Origin: Pleomorphomonas carboxyditropha
Lineage (GTDB): Bacteria; Pseudomonadota; Alphaproteobacteria; Rhizobiales; Pleomorphomonadaceae
Reading direction: 5' to 3'
DNA length: 64,000 nt
NCBI RefSeq assembly: GCF_002770725.1
Contig: NZ_NQVN01000001.1
Coordinates: forward strand, 620,001-684,000
Every line of letters begins with the position of its first letter. The stretch's first letter is position 1. The position numbers were made by a program, and so were the translations under genes. The notes under the pieces are model-generated. The model did no database searches. It was not told the origin of the DNA and saw only the letters and a list, made by a program, of their open reading frames with translations. Below, piece after piece: positions 8,659-16,639 of the stretch.

Positions 8659-9366
8659 ATGACTGCGACCCAGACCAAGCCGATCGACCTCTACTACTGG
8701 CCGACGCCCAACGGCCACAAGATCACCATCATGCTCGAGGAGCTCGGCGTTCCCTACGACCTGCATTTCATCAATATCGGCAAGGGCGATCAGTTCCAGC
8801 CCGATTTCCTGGCGATTTCGCCCAACAACAAGATGCCGGCCATCGTCGACCCGGAAGGGCCGGACGGCAAGCCGATCTCGATATTCGAGTCGGGCGCCAT
8901 CCTGCTCTATCTCGGCCGCAAGTTCGGCAAGTTCTACCCTGAGGACGAGCGCGGCCGCGTCGAGGTGGAGCAATGGCTGATGTGGCAGATGGCCGGCTTC
9001 GGGCCGATGCTCGGCCAGAATCACCATTTCGCGCTCTACGCGCCGGAGAAGCTTCCCTACGCCATCAAGCGCTACCAGGATGAGACGCACCGCCTCTACG
9101 GCGTGCTCGAAAAGCAGCTCGCCGGCAAGGAGTATGTCTGCGGCGACTATTCGATCGTCGACATCGCCTGCGTCGGCTGGGCGCGCGGCTGGGAGCGGCA
9201 GGCGATCGAGGCGGCCGAGTTCCCCAATGTGATGGCCTGGATCGACCGTGTGTCGAACCGGCCGGCCGTGGCGAAGGCGCTCGCCATCACCGCGCCGACG
9301 CCGCCGAGCAATCTCGCCGACGACAAGGAAGCGCAGAAGGTGCTGTTCAACCAGCGCGCCCGCTGA
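8659..9366 (+). CDS. Glutathione S-transferase, YfcG/YghU-like
   Basis: A 235-residue cytosolic glutathione transferase. The N-terminal thioredoxin-like domain carries YYWPTPNGHKITIMLEE, with the Thr-Pro-Asn segment typical of Nu-class YfcG/YghU enzymes in place of a catalytic Tyr/Ser/Cys, and FESGAILLYLGRK, where the Glu-Ser pair binds the gamma-glutamyl group. The C-terminal helical domain has the conserved SIVDIACVGW N-capping box. The ATG at 8659 follows GAGGAG. Members reduce disulfides or conjugate glutathione; the physiological substrate is unknown. It appears monocistronic, with a strong terminator at 9434. Confidence 0.9.
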   Translation: MTATQTKPIDLYYWPTPNGHKITIMLEELGVPYDLHFINIGKGDQFQPDFLAISPNNKMPAIVDPEGPDGKPISIFESGAILLYLGRKFGKFYPEDERGRVEVEQWLMWQMAGFGPMLGQNHHFALYAPEKLPYAIKRYQDETHRLYGVLEKQLAGKEYVCGDYSIVDIACVGWARGWERQAIEAAEFPNVMAWIDRVSNRPAVAKALAITAPTPPSNLADDKEAQKVLFNQRAR

Positions 9367-9433
9367 CGGCGGCACCGCCGGGCCGGCGCGAAAGCCGGCC
9401 CTGTCGATGGCCGATACGATGGGCGTTTGCATG

Positions 9434-9466
9434 GCCCCGGCGTCGCCAGGACGCCGGGGCTTTTTT
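9434..9466 (+). terminator. Rho-independent terminator after the GST gene
   Basis: A perfect 11-bp stem (GCCCCGGCGTC / GACGCCGGGGC) with a 5-base loop is followed directly by six T residues. This is the textbook form and lies 67 bases after the GST stop. Confidence 0.9.
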
Positions 9467-9602
9467 GTCGAAGCATGAATTCGTCATGCATTCAGCCCGA
9501 TAGGCTGCGTTCGTTCCACTTTGATATATCTTTTGGTTTCTCCCTGAATAATTGATTTGTCGGTGTGTGCTTGCCTTGCGGCAGTCGTGACGGAGTTCGC
9601 GC

Positions 9603-9926
9603 ATGGCAATGTCGCCGGCCTCGCCAGAAATGCTGGAGGTCATTAGAAATCTTCGCACGCCGAAGATTCGGGTTGGTGACGGACGAAAATATAAACGCGT
9701 GAAGTGTTTCTTGCTCGCCACTTTGCAGCATGGAAAATATACTTGTGAATGTATCGTCGAGGATATGAGTGTTGGCGGTTGCAGGGTCAACAACACCGAC
9801 GGTCTGCTCGCGGTCGGCGAGATGGTGGTCATCGACATTCCCGAACAGAAGATGTCGCTGAACGGCATGGTGATGTGGGTTCGCGGCAAGGCGGCCGGGC
9901 TGCGTTTCAACCTGACGGGCCGCTGA
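9603..9926 (+). CDS. PilZ domain protein
   Basis: A 107-residue protein with a short N-terminal tail and a PilZ domain from about residue 25. The Arg/Lys cluster GDGRKYKRVK and the EDMSVGGCRV box (DxSxxG) are the two halves of the c-di-GMP site. Its first half uses more A/T-ending codons than the neighbouring genes, and the upstream leader is also AT-richer. It stands alone between the GST terminator and a 255-base gap, so its target is not indicated by context. The start is the ATG at 9603; no strong Shine-Dalgarno was seen. Confidence 0.78.
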   Translation: MAMSPASPEMLEVIRNLRTPKIRVGDGRKYKRVKCFLLATLQHGKYTCECIVEDMSVGGCRVNNTDGLLAVGEMVVIDIPEQKMSLNGMVMWVRGKAAGLRFNLTGR

Positions 9927-10181
9927 TCTTCCCTTGTGGTTTCCATTTGGTTTCGCGTCGGCGTCGGTCCGCCCCGGCGGGTGAGGGCAATTTCCCCGAA
10001 AACGGCGGATTCGATGGTTGACGGGCGTTAAACGTAACCGTCGCTTAGGAAATTGTTGGCCTCTTGTTAAGTCTGCAATTTAATCTGCTTTTTAATCAAT
10101 TGGCTCAGCATGATCACATCTTCGGAAAACGGAGAGGCGAGGCAAAAGACCTCGGACAATACGTAAACAGGGAATGTCATC

Positions 10182-10448
10182 ATGGCTCGTCTTGAACTGA
10201 ATTCGTCCGATCAGATGGCCGGCGGCGCCGGCGCCACCAGCGATATCCTTTACGAACTCGGCGTGATGTACGCGGTCGGCCGCGAGGTCGAGCAGAACCT
10301 CATCGAAGCCCACAAGTGGTTCAACATCGCCGCTTTCCGCGGATCGGAGAGCGCCGCCCGCTATCGTCGCGAGCTCGCCGGCGAGATGTCGTCGGCCGAG
10401 ATCGCCGCGGCCCAGCGCGAAGCCCGCGAGTGGATTTCGCTGCATTGA
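10182..10448 (+). CDS. Short Sel1-repeat-like protein
   Basis: An 88-residue protein with one to one-and-a-half Sel1-like (TPR-type) helical repeats: DILYELGVMYAVGREVEQN, then EAHKWFNIAAFRGS, which match the Gly/Ala spacing of Sel1 repeats (LG.MY..G..V..N...A..W...AA..G). Sel1 modules mediate protein-protein contacts. There is no signal peptide or membrane helix, so it is probably cytoplasmic. Its upstream gap (9927-10181) is AT-rich with several TTAA tetramers. A terminator lies about 75 bases after the stop. Function unknown. Confidence 0.75.
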   Translation: MARLELNSSDQMAGGAGATSDILYELGVMYAVGREVEQNLIEAHKWFNIAAFRGSESAARYRRELAGEMSSAEIAAAQREAREWISLH

Positions 10449-10521
10449 TCGACGCGGCCGGCCCCGGAACGGGCCTTGCGGCAAGAAACGGAAAACATGT
10501 GCCCGGGCGTGCGGGCGACTG

Positions 10522-10557
10522 ACGGCGGTTCTCCCCGAGCGAAGAGCCGCCGTTTTC
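10522..10557 (+). terminator. Rho-independent terminator after the Sel1-like gene
   Basis: An 11-bp stem (ACGGCGGTTCT / AGAGCCGCCGT, one T-G pair) with a 10-base loop ends in TTTT. It separates the Sel1-like gene from pyrE. Confidence 0.8.
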
Positions 10558-10634
10558 TATGGAGGACCGGCGAAGGGCGGGACAGGGCCGGCAAGCTGTG
10601 CTATGGCCGGGCAAATCAGCCAGAGGACCCGTCC

Positions 10635-11312
10635 ATGGACAAGTCGTTCATCGCCCGCGAGACCGCCCGCCTTCTGCTGGAGGTCGAGGCCATCCAGTTC
10701 AATCCGGAAAAGCCGTATATCTTCACCTCCGGCTGGGCGAGCCCGGTCTATACCGACTGCCGCAAGCTCATTTCCTTCCCGCGCCTCCGCAAGCGGCTGA
10801 TGGCCTTCGCCGAGGAGATCATCCTGTCCGAGATCGGCGCCGAGTCGCTCGATGCGGTGGCCGGCGGCGAGACGGCGGGCATTCCCTTCGCCGCCTGGCT
10901 GTCCGACCGGCTGGAACTGCCGATGCTCTACGTGCGCAAGAAGCCCAAGGGCTTCGGCCGCAACGCCCAGATCGAGGGCGACGTCAAGGAAGGCGCCCGC
11001 GCCATCCTGGTCGAGGACCTCGCCTCCGACGGCCGCTCCAAGCTCATCTTCACCAAGGCGATGCGCGATGCCGGCCTCAAGGTGAGCCACGCCTTCGTCG
11101 TCTTCCACTACGGCATCTTCCCGTCGTCGACCGAGGTGCTGGCCGCCGACGGCATCACGCTGCACGCCCTCGCCACCTGGTGGGACGTGCTCGCCGAGGC
11201 CAAGGCGTCGAACCGCTTCCCGGCGGCGATGCTGTCCGAGGTGGAAAAGTTCCTGCACGCGCCGGCCGAGTGGTCGGCGGCGCACGGGGGCAGGGCGTCC
11301 TTCGAGGGGTGA
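10635..11312 (+). CDS. pyrE: Orotate phosphoribosyltransferase
   Basis: A 225-residue PyrE that joins orotate to PRPP to give OMP, the fifth step of de novo pyrimidine synthesis. The PRPP-binding loop appears as [14 protein letters not shown] (about residues 121-134). [22 protein letters not shown] near the start and [16 protein letters not shown] are conserved orotate/PRPP contacts. The length agrees with the alphaproteobacterial form, which is longer at the C-terminus than E. coli PyrE. I chose the ATG at 10635, since the longer open frame upstream runs through the preceding terminator. A perfect hairpin ending in a T-run follows at once. Confidence 0.95.
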   Translation: MDKSFIARETARLLLEVEAIQFNPEKPYIFTSGWASPVYTDCRKLISFPRLRKRLMAFAEEIILSEIGAESLDAVAGGETAGIPFAAWLSDRLELPMLYVRKKPKGFGRNAQIEGDVKEGARAILVEDLASDGRSKLIFTKAMRDAGLKVSHAFVVFHYGIFPSSTEVLAADGITLHALATWWDVLAEAKASNRFPAAMLSEVEKFLHAPAEWSAAHGGRASFEG

Positions 11313-11317
11313 AAGTT

Positions 11318-11366
11318 TAGATCGTCGTGCGTCCTAACGGACGCACGACGATCTAGTTTTTTGTTA
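11318..11366 (+). terminator. 17-bp perfect hairpin and T-run after pyrE
   Basis: TAGATCGTCGTGCGTCC (11318-11334) pairs perfectly with 11339-11355 across a 4-base TAAC loop, and G plus six T residues follow within 7 bases. It should end pyrE transcription. It also forms the first module of a two-part palindromic repeat that continues to 11413. Confidence 0.85.
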
Positions 11367-11368
11367 TC

Positions 11369-11413
11369 GCATCGGATTTTCCGAAAACCGGATTCCACTT
11401 TTCGGTCCGATGC
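11369..11413. repeat. Interrupted palindrome, Rhizobiales-type extragenic repeat module
   Basis: Outer arms GCATCGGA (11369-11376) and TCCGATGC (11406-11413), with inner arms CCGAAAA (11381-11387) and TTTTCGG (11399-11405), form a nested imperfect hairpin. From memory, units of this pattern, often beside a CGTGCGTCC hairpin as here, are scattered between genes in many Rhizobiales genomes. No second copy was seen in this window. Confidence 0.65.
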
Positions 11414-11414
11414 T

Positions 11415-11846
11415 CTAGACGGCCCGCTTGCCCTCGGCGTCGATGACCAGTTCGCCGTCCTCCTTGGCGAAGGGGCCGGGCGGCCAGCGGTCGAGAAGGT
11501 CGAGCACCGTCTCGCTCGGCCGGCAGAGGGCGGTGCCCTTGGCCGTCACCACGATCGGCCGCTCGACGAGGATGGGATGGGCGATCATCGCCTCGACGAT
11601 ATCCTCGTCGGCCACCGAGGGATCGGTGAGGCCGAGTTCGACAGCCGGCGACTTCTTGACGCGCAGCGCATCGCGCGGGCTGAGGCCGGCGTCGGCCAGG
11701 AGCGCCAGGAGCTGCGGCTTGGTCCAGCCGGTCTTGAGATACTCGACCACCGTCGGCGCATAGCCTGCCGCCTCGACGATGCGGACGACGTTGCGCGACG
11801 TGCCGCAGTCGGGATTGTGAAAGATGACGATGTCGGTGACGGGCAT
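11415..11846 (-). CDS. ArsC-family reductase (glutaredoxin-dependent arsenate reductase-like)
   Basis: A 143-residue ArsC-fold protein. Cys14 in the P-loop-like HNPDCGTSRN is the catalytic cysteine of the glutaredoxin-coupled ArsC family, and the RPIVVT and LCRPSE segments supply the anion-binding arginines. The ATG at 11846 follows GGGAGG. Related YfgD-type proteins have the same fold without proven arsenate activity. No arsR, arsB or acr3 gene is nearby, so a role in arsenate resistance is plausible but unsupported by context. Its 3' end meets the palindromic repeat after pyrE. Confidence 0.85.
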   Translation of the reverse strand: MPVTDIVIFHNPDCGTSRNVVRIVEAAGYAPTVVEYLKTGWTKPQLLALLADAGLSPRDALRVKKSPAVELGLTDPSVADEDIVEAMIAHPILVERPIVVTAKGTALCRPSETVLDLLDRWPPGPFAKEDGELVIDAEGKRAV

Positions 11847-11996
11847 GTCGGACCTCCCTGGGTGTGCCTCGTTATAGCCCGCGCTGTCGCCAACCGAAAC
11901 GATTTGCCGCCCTTCGCGCGCTTTTGAACCCGGCTGTCCCTCGTCTTTTCGAGACTTTTGGCTTATGGGAGCGGGAACTCCCGCGACAAGGACCCG

Positions 11997-12983
11997 ATGA
12001 GCCACTACGCCGCCCCCGTTTTCGCCATTGCACCGATGCTCGATTGGACGGACCGCCATTGCCGGCTGTTCCATCGGCAACTGAGTGCGCGCGCGCTGCT
12101 CTATACGGAGATGGTGACGACGGCGGCGATCCGGTTCGGCGATCGCGAGCGGCTCTTGGGTTTTTATCCCGAGGAACATCCGGTCGCCCTGCAGCTCGGC
12201 GGCTCCGATCCGGCCGAGCTGGCGTTTGCCGCCAGGGTGGGCGAGGACTGGGGCTATGACGAGATCAATCTCAACGTCGGCTGTCCGTCGGATCGCGTGC
12301 AGTCCGGCCGGTTCGGCGCCTGCCTGATGCTGGAGCCGGCGCTGGTCGCCGACTGCGTCGCGGCGATGCGGGCGGCGGTGAAGGTACCGGTCACCGTCAA
12401 GTGCCGCATCGGCATCGACGAGCAGGATCCGGAAGAGGCGCTCGACCGGCTCGCCGACGCGGTGATCGCCGCCGGCGTCTCCGCTCTCTGGGTGCACGCC
12501 CGCAAGGCGTGGCTGAAGGGGTTGAGCCCCAGGGAAAACCGCGACATTCCGCCGCTCGACTACGATCGCGTCCGCCGCCTCAAGGTGCGCCATCCGGAGG
12601 TGTTCATCGGCATCAACGGCGGCATCGCCGACCTCGATGCAGCCCTCGACCTCCTGAAGACGCTCGACGGCGTCATGCTGGGGCGCACCGCCTACCAGGA
12701 GCCGGCGCTGCTCGGTTCGGTCGACCGGCTCGTCTACGGCGCGGCCACCGAGGATGCCGACCCGTTCGCCGTGGTGGAGCGGATGCGGCCGCACATCGCC
12801 GCCCATCTTGCCGCCGGCGGCCGCCTCTCCGCCTTCACCCGCCATATGCTCGGTTTGTTCCACAAGGTCCCCGGCGCCCGCGCCTGGCGCCGCATCCTGA
12901 CCGAGGGGGGTGTCAGGGAAGGCGCCGGCCTCGAGGTCATCGACGCGGCGCTCGACGTGCTCCAGCGCCGCAAGGCCGCCTGA
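11997..12983 (+). CDS. dusA: tRNA-dihydrouridine(20/20a) synthase DusA
   Basis: A 328-residue flavoprotein that reduces uridine to dihydrouridine in the tRNA D-loop. It starts with FAIAPMLDWTDRHCR, the FMN-binding DusA signature, and has NLNVGCPSDRVQSGRFGA with the catalytic Cys96. HARKAWLKGLSPRENR and FIGINGGI are further DusA-type motifs, and the DusA-specific length and C-terminal helical domain (RHMLGLFHKVPGARAWRR) are present. The ATG at 11997 is chosen because the upstream codons are not conserved. The next gene begins 20 bases after the stop. Confidence 0.94.
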   Translation: MSHYAAPVFAIAPMLDWTDRHCRLFHRQLSARALLYTEMVTTAAIRFGDRERLLGFYPEEHPVALQLGGSDPAELAFAARVGEDWGYDEINLNVGCPSDRVQSGRFGACLMLEPALVADCVAAMRAAVKVPVTVKCRIGIDEQDPEEALDRLADAVIAAGVSALWVHARKAWLKGLSPRENRDIPPLDYDRVRRLKVRHPEVFIGINGGIADLDAALDLLKTLDGVMLGRTAYQEPALLGSVDRLVYGAATEDADPFAVVERMRPHIAAHLAAGGRLSAFTRHMLGLFHKVPGARAWRRILTEGGVREGAGLEVIDAALDVLQRRKAA

Positions 12984-13003
12984 TACCCGAAAGTTCGCCC
13001 GCC

Positions 13004-13981
13004 GTGTCCCTCCGCCTGCCCAAATTCGATTACTTCCTGGTCGGCCTCGTCCTGATGGTGGCGCTGGCGCTCATCTGGCCGACGCCCGGCATGAGCGGCG
13101 GGCCGCTGCACTTCGAATATGTCACCACCTACGGCGTCTCGGTGGTGTTCTTCCTCTACGGGCTGATGCTGTCGCCGGAGCGGATGAAGGCGGGCGTGCT
13201 GCACTGGCGCCTGCACATCTGCGTGCAGTTCGCCACCTTCGTGCTGTTTCCGGTCCTGCTGCTCGCCGCCCGGGCACTGATGCCGGGCCTGTTCTCCGAC
13301 GACCTGTGGCTCGGCTTCTTCTACGTGGCGGCGCTGCCGTCCACCGTGTCCTCGTCGGTGGCGATGACCAACATCGCCCGCGGCAACGTGCCGGCCGCCG
13401 TGTTCAACGCCTCGCTGTCGAGCCTGCTCGGCGTGTTCGTCACGCCGCTCCTGATGAGCTGGTACATGCACAGCAACGGCATCGACATGCCGCTCCTGCC
13501 GGTGATCCTCAAGGTGGTGATGCTGGTGCTGGTGCCGATCGCCCTCGGCCAGATCGCCCGCCGCTGGCTCGGCGGCTGGGCGCACCGCAACGCCTTCTGG
13601 GTGAAGCTCGCCGACCGCTCCACCATTCTCGCCATCGTCTACAATTCCTTTTGCGATTCCGTGGCGGCCGGCGTCTGGAGCGCCGGCGACCTCTCGGTGG
13701 TGCTGGAGATCGCCGTCGCCTCGGTGGTGCTGTTCCTGGTGGTCTATCTTGTCATGAACGGCGTCTGCGCCGTCATGGGCTTCAATATCCGCGACCGCAT
13801 CGCCTGCCAGTTCTGCGGCTCGAAGAAGTCGCTGGCGACCGGCGTGCCGCTGGCGCCGGTGATGTTCGGCCAGAACGCCGCCATTGGCCTGATCGTGGCG
13901 CCGATCATGGTGTTCCATTTCCTGCAACTGGTCATCGTCAGCGTGCTGGCGGCGCGCTTTGCCAAACGGGCGACCGATTGA
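13004..13981 (+). CDS. Bile acid:sodium symporter family protein (YfeH-like)
   Basis: A 325-residue integral membrane protein with about nine to ten hydrophobic helices and no signal peptide. The SBF-like fold is shown by FFYVAALPSTVSSSVAMTNIARGN and by CGSKKSLATGVPLAPVMFG; these are typical crossover segments of the P7/YfeH branch. Members are presumed Na+-coupled organic anion or pantoate-type transporters, but the substrate is not known for this branch. The start is a GTG at 13004. It follows dusA by 20 bases and may be cotranscribed with it. Two hairpins lie just after its stop. Confidence 0.85.
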   Translation: MSLRLPKFDYFLVGLVLMVALALIWPTPGMSGGPLHFEYVTTYGVSVVFFLYGLMLSPERMKAGVLHWRLHICVQFATFVLFPVLLLAARALMPGLFSDDLWLGFFYVAALPSTVSSSVAMTNIARGNVPAAVFNASLSSLLGVFVTPLLMSWYMHSNGIDMPLLPVILKVVMLVLVPIALGQIARRWLGGWAHRNAFWVKLADRSTILAIVYNSFCDSVAAGVWSAGDLSVVLEIAVASVVLFLVVYLVMNGVCAVMGFNIRDRIACQFCGSKKSLATGVPLAPVMFGQNAAIGLIVAPIMVFHFLQLVIVSVLAARFAKRATD

Positions 13982-13983
13982 TC

Positions 13984-14064
13984 ATACCAAGAGGCATTGG
14001 AAATGCCCCTTGGTATTCCGTTTGCCGATTTCTCATGCCTCTGATGCACATGAGAAATCGGCAA
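13984..14064. repeat. Two adjacent extragenic palindromes
   Basis: The first arm pair is 13984-13998 / 14002-14016 (15 bp, one mismatch, 3-base loop). The second is 14022-14037 / 14049-14064 (16 bp perfect, 11-base loop). They fill most of the 126 bases between the convergent symporter gene and the truncated membrane protein gene. Neither is followed by a T-run on either strand, so they resemble a repeat element more than a simple terminator. Confidence 0.75.
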
Positions 14065-14107
14065 TGCTTTCAATGAGCGGATGCGTCGGCATCTTCGCGA
14101 ATTGGGA

Positions 14108-14419
14108 TCAAATCGCCGTCGAGCGGGCGTTGCCGCTCGGCACCACTACCGTCGGCTCCTGGTGGAACCAGCGGTAGCCGGCGGCGAGCGCCAGGAACAC
14201 GGCGAGCCAGACCGCGATGTGCCACAGCCGGGCGTCGACGCGGTGGCGGCCGATGGCGAGCGAGGCGCCGATCAGCAGCGCGAAGATCGACAAATAGGCG
14301 GCGTTGGCGAACTGGGCCGGGGCGAGGCCGGCGATGCTGCCGGATCCGCCGAAGAGCAGGAGGATGCCGGTGGCGATGACGAGGATCGCCACGGCGATGT
14401 AAAGCACGGGTTGCCGCAT
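14108..14419 (-). pseudogene. N-terminal membrane part of a TIGR02281-type aspartic protease homologue (protease domain absent)
   Basis: A 103-residue protein with three hydrophobic helices (about 4-24, 38-55 and 65-82) and the pattern FANAAYLSIFALLIG ... AVWLAVFLALAAGYRW. From memory this matches the membrane anchor of the rhizobial clan AA (retropepsin-like) protease family, which normally continues into a catalytic DTGA domain. Here the frame stops at 14108 with no protease domain, and palindromes begin 44 bases further on. Its position after cobS and the DUF1289 gene agrees with the usual place of that protease. It could instead be a functional small membrane protein; the pseudogene call is inference. 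Confidence 0.55.
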
Positions 14420-14423
14420 CGGC

Positions 14424-14621
14424 TCAGGCCTTCGATCGGGATATGCTGTCCTGAATGTCGGCTTGCCTGAGCCGCTCCGCAAGTCCGCCCATGATCGCCC
14501 GCCGCTCTTCCGGGCTCATCGACGTCCAGCGGGCGATCTCGTCGAGCGTGCGGCCGCAACCGCGGCAGAGGTTGCCGCCTTCGAGGATCCGACAGACCTT
14601 GACGCAAGGCGTCTCCACCAT
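14424..14621 (-). CDS. DUF1289 small cysteine-rich protein
   Basis: A 65-residue protein with the DUF1289 pattern: ETPCVKVCRILEGGNLCRGCGRTLDEIARW. Four cysteines suggest a metal site (zinc or iron), followed by a short helical tail. I chose the ATG at 14621 because AGGTGA lies at good distance upstream; a GTG at 14630 is possible. The cobS stop is 5 bases upstream of this ATG, so the two are very likely cotranscribed. The function of DUF1289 proteins is not established. Confidence 0.85.
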   Translation of the reverse strand: MVETPCVKVCRILEGGNLCRGCGRTLDEIARWTSMSPEERRAIMGGLAERLRQADIQDSISRSKA

Positions 14622-14626
14622 CGTTG

Positions 14627-15418
14627 TCACCTGCCGATCAGGAGGCCGATCAGGAAGGCCGCCTCCGCCAGCACCTGCGTGGCGCCGAGGATGTCGCCGG
14701 TCTGCCCGCCGATCTTCTCGCGGGCGAAGGCGCCGAAGGCGAGGGCGGCAAAGCCGGCAAGGGCGATGCCGAGCAGCGTGGACGGCGCGCCGACGAGCGC
14801 TGGCAGCGGCGACAACAGCAGCACCGTCAATCCGGCGCCGATGGCAAGGGCGCGGCGGTCCGGCCGGCCGAGCCGCGCCGCGAGGCCGTCCGGCCGGGCA
14901 TTGGGCAGCGCCGCCCAGAGGGCGGCCATGGCGAGGCGGCTCATGGCGCCGCCGCCCAGCACGGCGAAGACGCCGGCCGCCGGCTGGGCGAACAGCGCGC
15001 CATAGGCGCTCGCCCGGATCAATGTCGAAAGGATCAGCGCCAGGCCGGCGAAGGTGCCGATGCGACTGTCCTTCATGATGGCGAGCCGCTTTTCGGCCGT
15101 GGCGCCGCCGACGAGGCCGTCGGCGCTGTCGGCGAGGCCGTCCTCGTGCAGCGCGCCGGTCGGCGCCACCAGGATCGCCACGACAAGCAGGCCGACCAGG
15201 AGATCCGGCAGGCCCGCCGCGTTGGCCGCGAGCCCGACGAGCGCCGCCGGCAGGGCGATCAGGAAGCCGGCGAGCGGGATCATGGCCGCCGCCCGCGGCA
15301 GCTCCGGCAGGGCGCCGGTATCGTCCCGCCGTCCGAGCTGCGGCACCGGCAGGCGCGAGAAGAAGCGGAGCGAAGCGCCGAGATCGGCTAGACGGTGGAG
15401 GAGTTCATCGCGGAGCAT
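14627..15418 (-). CDS. cobS: Adenosylcobinamide-GDP ribazoletransferase (cobalamin synthase)
   Basis: A 263-residue integral membrane enzyme that joins adenosylcobinamide-GDP and alpha-ribazole (phosphate) in the last part of B12 assembly. The family signature HEDGLADSADGL is followed by KRLAIMKDSRIGTFAG, both diagnostic for CobS (CobV in Pseudomonas denitrificans naming). About six to seven helices follow. The ATG at 15418 is my choice; an in-frame ATG at 15448 adds ten residues. It is transcribed away from cobT, with about 135 bases between them. I see no cobalamin riboswitch there. Confidence 0.93.
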   Translation of the reverse strand: MLRDELLHRLADLGASLRFFSRLPVPQLGRRDDTGALPELPRAAAMIPLAGFLIALPAALVGLAANAAGLPDLLVGLLVVAILVAPTGALHEDGLADSADGLVGGATAEKRLAIMKDSRIGTFAGLALILSTLIRASAYGALFAQPAAGVFAVLGGGAMSRLAMAALWAALPNARPDGLAARLGRPDRRALAIGAGLTVLLLSPLPALVGAPSTLLGIALAGFAALAFGAFAREKIGGQTGDILGATQVLAEAAFLIGLLIGR

Positions 15419-15553
15419 TCTTCGTTTGTAGGCCGCGGAGCGAGTCATGTATAGCGTTGAGCCCGCTAAATGTTGTGTCATTTCGTGGTATTGCAGCGGT
15501 TCCGGCACAAAATCCAGAGCCGCCGTTTCCAGTTCAATCAGGAAGACGAAGCT

Positions 15554-16579
15554 ATGATTCCCTCGATGTCCGGCCTGCCGTTCGACGATTTTCGCGAGCT
15601 GATCCGTTCGATGCCGGGACCGGACGAGGCTTCGGTCGATGCCGTCCGCGCCCGCAACGCCCAACTGACCAAGCCGCTCGGCTCGTTGGGCCGGCTCGAG
15701 GAACTCGCCGAATGGCTGGCCGCCTGGCAGCGGGTGGAACGGCCGGCGGTGCGCCATCCGATGGTGTCGATCTTCGCGGCCAGCCACGGCGTGGCGGCCA
15801 AGGGCGTGTCGGCCTTTCCGGTCGAGGTGAACTTCCAGATGGTGGCCAACTTCACGGCCGGCGGCGCCGCCATCAACCAGCTCTGCAAGAGCTACAATTA
15901 CGGGCTCAAGGTGTTCGAGCTGGCGCTCGAGGTGCCGACGCCCGACATCACCGAGCAGGATGCCTTCGACGAGGCCGGTTGCGCCGCCACCATGGCCTTC
16001 GGCATGGAATCGGTGGCCGGCGGCACCGACCTGCTGATGCTCGGCGAGATGGGCATCGGCAACACCACGGTGGCCGCCGCCATCTATCACGCGCTCTATG
16101 GCGGCGCAGCGGCGGACTGGATCGGCCGCGGCACCGGCGTCGACGACGCCGGCCTGACGCGCAAGCGCGACGCGGTGGCCGCCGCCGTGGCGCGCCTCGG
16201 CAGGGGCGAGCGCGACGGCCTGGAGGTGCTGCGCCGGGTCGGCGGCCGGGAGATCGCCGCCATGGCCGGCGCCATCATCGCCGCCCGCCACCAGAATATC
16301 CCTGTGGTCGTCGACGGCTATGTCGTCACCGCCGCCGCGGCGGTGCTGCACGCCGTCGATCCGCATTCGATCGACCACGTCCAGATCGCCCATGCCTCGG
16401 TGGAGGGCGCCCATCGCGACGTCATCGCCCGACTCGGCAAGGAACCGATCGTCGACCTGCGCCTGCGCCTCGGCGAGGGCACCGGCGCCGCCATCGCCGG
16501 TTCGATCATCCGCGCGGCGGCCGACGTCCACGGCGGCATGGCGACCTTTGCCGAAGCCGGCGTTGCCAACAAGGATTGA
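15554..16579 (+). CDS. cobT: Nicotinate-nucleotide--dimethylbenzimidazole phosphoribosyltransferase
   Basis: A 341-residue CobT (CobU in Pseudomonas denitrificans naming). It makes alpha-ribazole phosphate from nicotinate mononucleotide and dimethylbenzimidazole, the lower-ligand branch of B12 synthesis. Motifs include TKPLGSLGRLEELA, the LMLGEMGIGNTT loop, and LRLGEGTGAA near the C-terminus, where the catalytic Glu resides. The ATG at 15554 follows AGGAAG. It is divergent from cobS and ends in a perfect bidirectional terminator. Confidence 0.95.
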   Translation: MIPSMSGLPFDDFRELIRSMPGPDEASVDAVRARNAQLTKPLGSLGRLEELAEWLAAWQRVERPAVRHPMVSIFAASHGVAAKGVSAFPVEVNFQMVANFTAGGAAINQLCKSYNYGLKVFELALEVPTPDITEQDAFDEAGCAATMAFGMESVAGGTDLLMLGEMGIGNTTVAAAIYHALYGGAAADWIGRGTGVDDAGLTRKRDAVAAAVARLGRGERDGLEVLRRVGGREIAAMAGAIIAARHQNIPVVVDGYVVTAAAAVLHAVDPHSIDHVQIAHASVEGAHRDVIARLGKEPIVDLRLRLGEGTGAAIAGSIIRAAADVHGGMATFAEAGVANKD

Positions 16580-16586
16580 GTCATAA

Positions 16587-16620
16587 AAATAGCCCGGCCA
16601 AACGGTTGGCCGGGCTATTT
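16587..16620. terminator. Bidirectional terminator between cobT and the polyprenyl synthase gene
   Basis: A perfect 15-bp stem (AAATAGCCCGGCCAA / TTGGCCGGGCTATTT) with a 4-base ACGG loop has an A-run on the left and a T-run on the right, so it can end transcripts from both convergent genes. Confidence 0.9.
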
Positions 16621-16639
16621 CATCCGATTTCCGAGGACG

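Noticed and set aside
15419-15553. Cobalamin riboswitch between cobS and cobT
   Set aside because: The conserved B12-box GCCACTG and other core blocks were not found in this 135-base region.
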